Assembly: GCA_903865465.1 (NCBI GenBank)
Contig: CAIPJU010000643.1
Location: 1-13,625 of the forward strand
Direction: 5' to 3'
Length of the DNA: 13,625 bases
Source: an uncultured Bacteroidota bacterium
GTDB lineage: Bacteria; Bacteroidota; Bacteroidia; Bacteroidales; VadinHA17
Shown: piece after piece, positions 1-6,570 of the stretch
Layout: each line of letters starts with the position of its first letter
Position numbering within the stretch: position 1 is the first letter of the stretch
The notes under the pieces: generated by a model
Databases searched by the model: none
Told to the model about the DNA's origin: nothing
Seen by the model: the letters and a program-made list of their open reading frames with translations, nothing else
Translations under genes and position numbers: made by a program

Positions 1-31
1 ACTGGAGTTCAGACGTGTGCTCTTCCGATCT
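1..31. other. Illumina TruSeq Read 2 adapter (sequencing artefact)
   Basis: These 31 bases are identical to the 3' end of the standard Illumina TruSeq Read 2 adapter, finishing in GTGCTCTTCCGATCT. They are untrimmed library sequence, not genome. Genuine sequence starts at base 32. A GTG inside the adapter opens a reading frame that would add the false N-terminus V-C-S-S-D-L to the first gene, and the antisense frame gives the equally false tail I-G-R-A-H-V. Both strings should be removed from any predicted protein. The adapter also shows that the window begins at a contig end. Confidence 0.97.
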
Positions 32-32
32 G

Positions 33-689
33 GCTCTCAGTGTGGATCAAAGCTCTTTTTATTACAAAAACCTGAAGGAGGTCTATGATATAAACAAGAA
101 CCTTACTCAGGAACAGAAAGATATTGCCAGGTACTGGGATGATAACCCCTTGGTTATAGAACATTCGGGACATATGATGTTCGGAAATAAGAAAATTACG
201 CCAGGAGGTCACTGGATGGGAATCACTTCTATTGCTTCCAGGCTTTCGGGTGCCGATGAAGTTAAAACAGCAAAAGCCTATGCACTAACAGCACTTGCTT
301 TGTATGAGGCATTTATCTCATGCTGGGATGAGAAATACCGCAGCAGTTTTATCCGTCCCGTATCTGCTATCAACGAATCAATCGATCACATGTGGATGCC
401 CTTTCTTCAGACACCACCCTTCCCTGAATACACCAGCGGCCACAGCGTGATTTCCGCATGTTCTGCAATAGTCCTCACTTCGGTTTTTGGAAATAACTTT
501 GCTTTTCAGGATACCAGCGATCTCAGGTATATAGGAATGCAGCGCCATTTTAATTCATTTTCAGAGGCAGCTGCAGAAGCATCGGTAAGCAGAATTTATG
601 GCGGAATACATTACAGGTTTACCGCTGATACCAGCGCTGCCCAGGGGAAACGATTAGGGGCCTTTATAGTCAGGAAACTGGCTGAATAA
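33..689 (+). CDS. Vanadium-dependent haloperoxidase / PAP2-superfamily protein, 3' part only
   Basis: This is the C-terminal 218 residues of a protein whose 5' end is lost at the adapter junction, so no start codon is assigned. Counting nucleotides, the vanadate/phosphate-binding signature of this superfamily is complete: Lys (333) and Arg-Pro (354) in K-x6-R-P; Ser-Gly-His in the TSGH block, with the His codon at 441; and Ser-Arg (588) to His (609) in S-R-x5-H. The Lys-Arg spacing of 7 and Arg-His spacing of 6 equal those of fungal vanadium chloroperoxidase (K353/R360, R490/H496). The usual Pro of PSGH is Thr here, which some bacterial members may tolerate. The family includes haloperoxidases and acid phosphatases; the sequence alone does not separate halide oxidation from phosphatase activity. 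Relatives are usually exported and about twice this length, so roughly half the gene is probably missing. It ends 86 bases before the DUF4197 gene on the same strand; a functional link is not evident. Confidence 0.85.
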   Translation, partial: ALSVDQSSFYYKNLKEVYDINKNLTQEQKDIARYWDDNPLVIEHSGHMMFGNKKITPGGHWMGITSIASRLSGADEVKTAKAYALTALALYEAFISCWDEKYRSSFIRPVSAINESIDHMWMPFLQTPPFPEYTSGHSVISACSAIVLTSVFGNNFAFQDTSDLRYIGMQRHFNSFSEAAAEASVSRIYGGIHYRFTADTSAAQGKRLGAFIVRKLAE

Positions 690-775
690 TTTACTTAACT
701 GCAATATTGCTCTGAAATCATCGTTCAAAAAGGAGATGGGTTTAAACTTAATTACTATGCATTAACTGTTCTGAT

Positions 776-1486
776 ATGAAAAAAACATATTTATTACTCC
801 TTTGTGTGGCTCTGTCAATTCCCGTTACGGAAGCACAGTTCCTTAAGAATGCAAAAAAATTCATTCAGGAAAACAGCACTGTACTATCTGAAAAAGATGC
901 CGCAGGAGGGATCAGGGAAGCTCTTGTAAACGGAACCGGTGAAAGCGTAAAGCTTGTCTCGGCAATTGATGGTTACTGGAAGAATCCGGAAATTAAGATC
1001 CTCTTCCCACCCGAAGCCAAAAATATGGAGTCGAAACTCAGAGCAATAGGACTGGGAGGGAAGGTGGATGAATTCAACGAATCGATGAACCATGCAGCTG
1101 AAAAGGCGGCTGATCAGGCAAAACCAATTTTCGTTGATGCGATAAAATCAATGACGGTTAAGGATGCCATTGGCATTGTGAGGGGCGAAAAAAACGCGGC
1201 CACGGTTTACCTTAAGAGGACCACTTCGCCTCAGCTCAATTCAGCCTTTCAGCCAATTATTAAAACATCGCTTGATGATGTGAGCGCAACAAAATACTGG
1301 AGCGACCTGATATCGGCGTATAACAAGATCCCCTTTGTTTCAAAGATAAATCCCGATCTGACTGCCTATGTCACAGGTAAAGCCATCGACGGGCTCTTCG
1401 TCATGATTGCAAAGGAGGAGTTAAAAATCAGGACTGATCCGGCTGCAAGGACATCCGAGCTTCTCAAAAAAGTTTTCGGGAAATAA
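776..1486 (+). CDS. Exported DUF4197 family protein
   Basis: The protein has 236 residues and function unknown. The ATG was chosen because it opens a clear signal peptide: Met-Lys-Lys, a hydrophobic run (residues 5-16) and a likely cleavage near Ala20-Gln21. The Cys at 10 lies inside the hydrophobic core and is not in a lipobox, so a soluble periplasmic protein is more likely than a lipoprotein. The mature part matches the DUF4197 pattern as I know it: a GIREAL start (45-50), D-G-Y-W-K-N-P-E-I-K-I (65-75), N-x3-A-A-E-x-A (105-112), a D-A-I-x-I-V-x-G block (130-137), and a C-terminal D-G-L-F-x3-A-x-E-E-x-x-I-R-x-D-P (205-222) ending in Leu-Leu-Lys-Lys-Val-Phe-Gly. No catalytic residues are known for the family and none are proposed. 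No good Shine-Dalgarno sequence lies at normal spacing, as is common in Bacteroidota. Transcription probably ends at the hairpin directly downstream. Confidence 0.88.
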   Translation: MKKTYLLLLCVALSIPVTEAQFLKNAKKFIQENSTVLSEKDAAGGIREALVNGTGESVKLVSAIDGYWKNPEIKILFPPEAKNMESKLRAIGLGGKVDEFNESMNHAAEKAADQAKPIFVDAIKSMTVKDAIGIVRGEKNAATVYLKRTTSPQLNSAFQPIIKTSLDDVSATKYWSDLISAYNKIPFVSKINPDLTAYVTGKAIDGLFVMIAKEELKIRTDPAARTSELLKKVFGK

Positions 1487-1491
1487 TATTC

Positions 1492-1536
1492 TGATTTTCT
1501 TTGCTAAGCCCGAACCAGTGTTAGCAAAGAAAATCA
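1492..1536. terminator. Convergent hairpin between DUF4197 and GH38 genes
   Basis: Bases 1492-1507 and 1521-1536 form a perfect 16-bp inverted repeat (left arm TGATTTTCTTTGCTAA) around a 13-base loop. It begins 5 bases after the DUF4197 stop, and its right arm contains the TGA stop of the oppositely transcribed GH38 gene (1536-1534). The position argues for a bidirectional terminator for two converging transcripts. The stem is AT-rich and lacks a clear run of T after it on either strand, so it is not a canonical intrinsic terminator; it could instead act as a 3'-end stabilising stem. Confidence 0.65.
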
Positions 1537-4500
1537 AAACATAATCCTGTAGAATTTCGATTCCAGTGGTTCTATATTCACTGTTGGTTTTAAGACAGGC
1601 TTCCCGGTGACATCAACCTCTTTGGCCTCGAGGGCTTTGCCTGTAAGTCCGTTAGTGAGACTCAGAACAGCCTTTTTGCCATCGGTTTCCCTTATCTGAA
1701 TTAAAATTGATTTCCCGTCGGCTTCTGGTTCTGCCTTCACAAGTATGATATTTTCAGGCCAACCAGTTATAAAAGAACCTTCACTACTGTTTTCACCCGT
1801 TCCTTCACCGGGTATTATCCGCATCAGGAAAGGGATCCTGTTACCCCATCCGAATCTGCTGGCAAATCTGTTTCCGGTATCTGAAGAGCTAGTCATATTG
1901 TAGGTCCAGGAGTGGCCACCCCTCTGCTCGGCATTGAAATTAGTAACCCAGTAATTGTTCATGGGCCAGGAGAAGATATTTGTCCCCTGCGGAAGAGCTC
2001 CGGCAACATAGCGTCCGGTGTTTATTGCACCAAATTGCATCAGGGGCATCTCTGCACAACCCATAACCAGTTGTGATACTTCATTTTTAACCGAGGTAAA
2101 ATCCTGTACCGTGTACCAGTCGTTTGAAGAGCCCTTGATCTGATCTTTTCCTGCTTCGATTACACCTCCCTGAACTTCGCTAAAATGTTTGCCATCCTTC
2201 AGATCGAAAGGGAAGGCAATATAGAAACTCTCGGGCCCGACAATACTTTTCTTGTTTATGGAACAGGCAATGTCGAGCCGCTTTTCGGTATTGTAGAGCC
2301 TGATCTCGAGCATGAAACCGCGTGGCTTCTCTGAGGTAGCCGATTCACCATAAAACCTGATTGTATTCCATATTTCACCTTTAGTCATAGAATCGAACCA
2401 GACACTGTCGAGAGGGAAGCGCTTAAAATCATCGAGCTTTCTGCTCTCCATTTGTGACCGGTTTCCCAGCTTCTCCAGAATGAATTCACCCATCTTATAT
2501 TTAGCCCCCTGCTCAACGAGTTCCGCAGAGAGCTCCTTGTCGTACCACGATTTTATTACTCCCTTCGAATTGTCGGTAATAATTTTGTACCATTTGTTTT
2601 CGAGGGTCGAACTTTCACTATTTGTTGAAATAACTGACTCGCCATCAACAGGTTTAACAGAATACTTCTTATATCCGAAAGGAGGGATATCTTTGAGCCA
2701 GACTGCCCAGAGAGTTCCGTCGGAACGGTGCGAAACCGGCTGAACCTGCAGCCTGTTGCCGTCACTGTCGAAAATACCTGCACTCTTGCCTCTTGGAATT
2801 ATCTGATGATCGATATATACTGTTGCAAGGCCCGACCTCTTCCAGTTAAGTGTATTAAAGACAACCAGCGAAGGGAGATTTTCACGATTGAACATGCTCT
2901 GAAGCAAGCCCATAGTCTGTTCACCTGCTGAGGCCGCACGACGGTTAGCTTCCCATGCATAGGATTCTTTCAGGGCTCTCTGTTCCATAGTCGGCTGACT
3001 GAAAGGCTCCCTGACACTCTCAGAATAACCCATGGTATGCTCGGTGTAAAACAATAAGGCATTGTCGGTAAGATCTATGTCCTGATTTATATTCTCAGAA
3101 AGCTTAATTCCTGCAACAGAGGCCATTGACAATCCTGCTTCGTTTGCCGTAAGCGTCGATGAAGCAATCCTGGTTGTAGCCGTTTCACGGGCCGAGGCTG
3201 AGAAACCGTCCGTCCACCAATCGGGCCAGGCGCCTCTGATAACCGGAAATTCTGTTCCGTGATCTCTCTCCATATCGCTGAAGAATGTTTCGGCCAGAGA
3301 GGTTGAAAGCTTAGGCCAGACAAAAATATCATTCCACTTTTTCACAAGGTCACTCGCTATGGTTGAGGGTGGTGAATTATCGGTCAGATAGCCGGAATGC
3401 TGAATAGCCATCTCATCATAGGGATATCCTTTGTTTGTAAGACCTATCAGGTAGTTCATCAGGTTATTCTTAAACCTGTCAATATCGCCTGTCTGCATCT
3501 CAAGAACCGTATTGCCCGTCATATAGTGTTCGGCCCTGAAGGTAAGCATCCGCTTGCCCGAAGGTGACTCCCACCAGAACATAGTTGGCTTATCGAAGCA
3601 GATCAGGGCACGGTGCCCATGGGTTCCCATATTGAGATATTTGACCCCCATGGCGCTGAAGTAGTCATTCAGGCACCAGCCTATTCCATTTACATCATCC
3701 TGCATGGCAAGCTTAAGCGGAATACCTTTTTCTTTTATCCTTCCGGCAGCCTTAAGTGAAGCTGCAAGTATCCTTTCATCTGGAATCTCATCAAAATTAA
3801 AGTACATTCCTGAAACCTCAATTCTCCCTTCCTTGATTCTCTTCAGCAGCCGTTCGATCTGGCTTTCAGGACGGCATTTAAGATATTCATCAACGGGCCA
3901 TGATGCTTCACAGGTCCAGCGGAACTTTGCATTTTCGGGATAGTTATCGGTGGCATCACAATAGTCGAGAGCGTAGTCGATATACCTAAGATGCTCAGCG
4001 AGTATGTCAGTCTGCGACCTGGTATAACCAATATCAGTGTGAGTATGCTGGATAAGCCTGATGCTCCATTTCCTCACAGGCATAAGAGTCACGTCGCTTT
4101 TGACAGTAAAATCTCCCGCAACAACTTTGAGTTCTGTTTTTGTGGGCTTCAATACCGGCTGCAGACCAAGATTAACACTGTTGTAACCGAATTTCAGAGG
4201 CACAGTTTCTAATAGTTTCCCGCCTGCATAGATTTTCCCTTCAGCATCCTTACCGAAATAGAAGATCCCCGCCTCAACAAGCTGAAGCTCGCCACCTGCT
4301 TTTCTTATTATAGCAGGAAATGGATTCAGCGTCACCCCGGTCTGAACGGCCTTCTTAAAAGTCATATACCACGAGGTCAGGCTGGCATTGCTGCCTGTAA
4401 CCTTAATCTTCAAAGCTCTGCCTGGCTCAAGTGTGCCGGAAGGAACTCTTAATACCATGTAACCATGTTTATCTCCAAACTGATCGGTCATTATTGAATG

Positions 4501-4899
4501 AAAGCTCAGTGAGCCGCCGTCGCTATTCTCCAGCTTCCACTCCGGCCTGCTATCGGTATAAAAGGTAAAATTTAACCTTCCGCCGCAATCCAGATCCATA
4601 CGTGCAAGTCCAGGGCTAGATCCGATAGCTGCGACCCAGATGAAGGAGGTGAATTTCTCCTTTATTCCCGATGGGACTTCAGCCGTGGTCCATTCAATAA
4701 AATCCTTCCCGCTTGTAGCCCTGAGCAGAAGGCTTTGTCTCAGGCCCGGAATACAGGTAGCGTACTCATAATCGAGGCCGGCTATCTTTTCAGAATAGCC
4801 ATTGATCATCCGGTCGCCGGGAGAGAGGAATGATTGCGCATTCAGCTGATTCCCGAAAAGGATGAAGATCCCTAAAAAAAACTGTGCAACTCGTTTCAT
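1534..4899 (-). CDS. Secreted GH38 alpha-mannosidase
   Basis: An 1121-residue exported glycosidase predicted to release terminal alpha-mannose from glycans. Residues 1-22 are a signal peptide (charged start, hydrophobic core, cleavage after Asn-Ala-Gln). A beta-rich N-terminal region of about 250 residues precedes the GH38 catalytic domain. H-T-H-T-D-I-G-Y-T at 285-293 corresponds to the H-S-H-x-D-P-G-W block of animal alpha-mannosidases, making His287 and Asp289 the probable zinc ligands. Q-D-D-V-N-G at 400-405 takes the place of the D-x-F-G-H nucleophile block, with Asp402 the best candidate nucleophile and zinc ligand. W-T-C-E-A-S-W at 328-334 is also typical. The remaining C-terminal half is beta-rich, as in GH38 enzymes. 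The start ATG gives the signal peptide directly; no Shine-Dalgarno is visible. It lies 73 bases downstream of the GH31 gene on the same strand and is the last gene of the cluster before the shared hairpin. Linkage and substrate are not readable from sequence. Confidence 0.9.
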   Translation of the reverse strand: MKRVAQFFLGIFILFGNQLNAQSFLSPGDRMINGYSEKIAGLDYEYATCIPGLRQSLLLRATSGKDFIEWTTAEVPSGIKEKFTSFIWVAAIGSSPGLARMDLDCGGRLNFTFYTDSRPEWKLENSDGGSLSFHSIMTDQFGDKHGYMVLRVPSGTLEPGRALKIKVTGSNASLTSWYMTFKKAVQTGVTLNPFPAIIRKAGGELQLVEAGIFYFGKDAEGKIYAGGKLLETVPLKFGYNSVNLGLQPVLKPTKTELKVVAGDFTVKSDVTLMPVRKWSIRLIQHTHTDIGYTRSQTDILAEHLRYIDYALDYCDATDNYPENAKFRWTCEASWPVDEYLKCRPESQIERLLKRIKEGRIEVSGMYFNFDEIPDERILAASLKAAGRIKEKGIPLKLAMQDDVNGIGWCLNDYFSAMGVKYLNMGTHGHRALICFDKPTMFWWESPSGKRMLTFRAEHYMTGNTVLEMQTGDIDRFKNNLMNYLIGLTNKGYPYDEMAIQHSGYLTDNSPPSTIASDLVKKWNDIFVWPKLSTSLAETFFSDMERDHGTEFPVIRGAWPDWWTDGFSASARETATTRIASSTLTANEAGLSMASVAGIKLSENINQDIDLTDNALLFYTEHTMGYSESVREPFSQPTMEQRALKESYAWEANRRAASAGEQTMGLLQSMFNRENLPSLVVFNTLNWKRSGLATVYIDHQIIPRGKSAGIFDSDGNRLQVQPVSHRSDGTLWAVWLKDIPPFGYKKYSVKPVDGESVISTNSESSTLENKWYKIITDNSKGVIKSWYDKELSAELVEQGAKYKMGEFILEKLGNRSQMESRKLDDFKRFPLDSVWFDSMTKGEIWNTIRFYGESATSEKPRGFMLEIRLYNTEKRLDIACSINKKSIVGPESFYIAFPFDLKDGKHFSEVQGGVIEAGKDQIKGSSNDWYTVQDFTSVKNEVSQLVMGCAEMPLMQFGAINTGRYVAGALPQGTNIFSWPMNNYWVTNFNAEQRGGHSWTYNMTSSSDTGNRFASRFGWGNRIPFLMRIIPGEGTGENSSEGSFITGWPENIILVKAEPEADGKSILIQIRETDGKKAVLSLTNGLTGKALEAKEVDVTGKPVLKPTVNIEPLESKFYRIMF

Positions 4900-4972
4900 T
4901 GAGAGAATTTATTGGGTGCCATTAATATTTTGTCATTCACTTAAAGACGTATTATGCAATTCATTTTGAAAA

Positions 4973-6559
4973 TTAATCAATCTTTTCAAAATATGGTAAT
5001 TGATTCAAATTGGCTTTTACTTCTATACTCTTTGGTCCTGTTATGATCTTCCCGTCAAAACTCCTCCATCTTCCTTCGGGTATTACCACAGCTCTTCCTG
5101 CAGCTCCTTTTCTGAGAACAGGTGCAACGAGTAACTTATCTCCCAAAAGAAACTGGTCGGTAATCTCTGCATAACCCTTGCCGGGATAGTTAAACTCCAT
5201 CGGCTTTATAATTGGTTCCCCGGTTTTGGAGGCCTTAACGGCGAGTTCAAGAATATAAGCTTTATATTTTTCACGGATCTTAATGGCATCTTTTACTGCT
5301 TCAAAATGTTCCCTATCGAGCACCCTCCATGGCGCAACTGAAAATTGCATCATCGGCATTAAGGCATGTATCTGAGCAGAGCGCACTATTGACTCCTGAT
5401 CCATCTTACCGGGGTTCTGGAAGGAGCTAAATTCCCCGCCTCCAATCAGATCGGGACATGAAAAATAATATCCTGAAAGGCTGGCAGCAAGCATGTTGGG
5501 AATCAATAGCTGAAGCGCTTCAAAACCATGTTCTTTGTCGCGCAGACGTTCAGCTAGCGGCTGCCCTCCCATTTTCCACATCGCCCTGAATTCATTTAAA
5601 GGATAAGCAAGACCTATTTTACCGTACAATTCGGAATGATCAGCCGGGGTCGCATCCTTCCTGAAATAATTTACACCCTCATAATATTCGAAGTCACCGG
5701 CGTCAAACTTAAAACCGTCAACTCCAATTTCCGATCTTAGTCTGTCGAGCTGCGATTTAAACCATTCCGAAGCCCTTGGGTTTGTAAAGTCAAGCAATGC
5801 GCTGGCCCCATTCCACCATCTTACAATAGCAGGTTCCCCTGACTTATCAGTGACAAAACATCTCTCCTGAGCCAATTTTCTGTAAACATCGCAATCGGGA
5901 CTGACAAAGGGACAAACCCAGACCATGACTTTAAATCCAAGGAAATGCAGGGAATCAACCATCATCTTCGGATCGGGAAATCTTCCCGGGTGAAAATTAA
6001 GTTTACCGTAATCCTCCTGCCAGTTATCGTCAATCATCAAGACCCCGGGAGGAAAACCATGGGCAAGGATATTCCGCGCATATTTCATGACATCCTTCTG
6101 GTTCTGATTGTAAACCAGCTCAATCCAGGTATTGTACTGCGGATTGGAAAAGAGAAGCTTATCGGGCATTTTACCCGAAGGGGGGAAGCAGGTCTGACTG
6201 GCATAAAGATAGGCATCCTTAAGATTTGCACCAGCTTTAAAATACTTAATATCAGATGATTTCCCGGCAATCCTTAATTGTCCCGAACTGTAATCCAGTT
6301 TAAAAGGTGATTCTGACCAGATGACTTCTCCCTTACTTGAAAGCAGCAGTGGCTGAGCCTGATTACCATAGTTGGAACCGAAGTCGCACTTATAAGGTTG
6401 CCGGAGAGGCATCTTAAATCCTTCATTGACAATTCCGGACCACCAGAATGTGTTATTGTCTGTATTGAATGTAAGAGTATCGCTGCCAATAAATTGTTGT
6501 CCTGAAGCCAAATCGGAAATTAAAATGGCGGCAATAAGTAAGCTGAAGGTTTTATTCAT
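4973..6559 (-). CDS. Secreted GH31 glycosidase, MYORG/alpha-galactosidase-like
   Basis: A 528-residue exported retaining alpha-glycosidase. Residues 1-20 form a signal peptide, a small beta domain follows to about 135, the (beta/alpha)8 barrel covers roughly 140-440, and a C-terminal beta domain completes it. I-D-D-N-W (176-180) and K-F-D-A-G-D (284-289) are the GH31 landmarks, with Asp286 the nucleophile. Asp341 in L-R-D-K-E-H lies 55 residues on, where the acid/base residue is expected, and C-P-D-L-I-G-G-G (368-375) corresponds to the H-D-I-G-G motif. The K-F-D-A-G and L-I-P-N-M patterns resemble the MYORG branch of GH31, whose human member is an alpha-galactosidase, more than maltase- or xylosidase-type enzymes. 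That specificity is inference. The gene begins only 11 bases after the stop of the isomerase gene, so the two are surely cotranscribed. At 528 residues it is shorter than most GH31 enzymes but no core motif is missing. Confidence 0.88.
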   Translation of the reverse strand: MNKTFSLLIAAILISDLASGQQFIGSDTLTFNTDNNTFWWSGIVNEGFKMPLRQPYKCDFGSNYGNQAQPLLLSSKGEVIWSESPFKLDYSSGQLRIAGKSSDIKYFKAGANLKDAYLYASQTCFPPSGKMPDKLLFSNPQYNTWIELVYNQNQKDVMKYARNILAHGFPPGVLMIDDNWQEDYGKLNFHPGRFPDPKMMVDSLHFLGFKVMVWVCPFVSPDCDVYRKLAQERCFVTDKSGEPAIVRWWNGASALLDFTNPRASEWFKSQLDRLRSEIGVDGFKFDAGDFEYYEGVNYFRKDATPADHSELYGKIGLAYPLNEFRAMWKMGGQPLAERLRDKEHGFEALQLLIPNMLAASLSGYYFSCPDLIGGGEFSSFQNPGKMDQESIVRSAQIHALMPMMQFSVAPWRVLDREHFEAVKDAIKIREKYKAYILELAVKASKTGEPIIKPMEFNYPGKGYAEITDQFLLGDKLLVAPVLRKGAAGRAVVIPEGRWRSFDGKIITGPKSIEVKANLNQLPYFEKID

Positions 6560-6570
6560 TTTGATTTATA

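Noticed and set aside
727..765. A strong AAGGAG followed at once by ATG and a 9-codon frame ahead of the DUF4197 gene.
   Set aside because: The Shine-Dalgarno-like sequence touches the ATG, so spacing is wrong for initiation, and it is about 40 bases from the real start. No leader-peptide character is visible.
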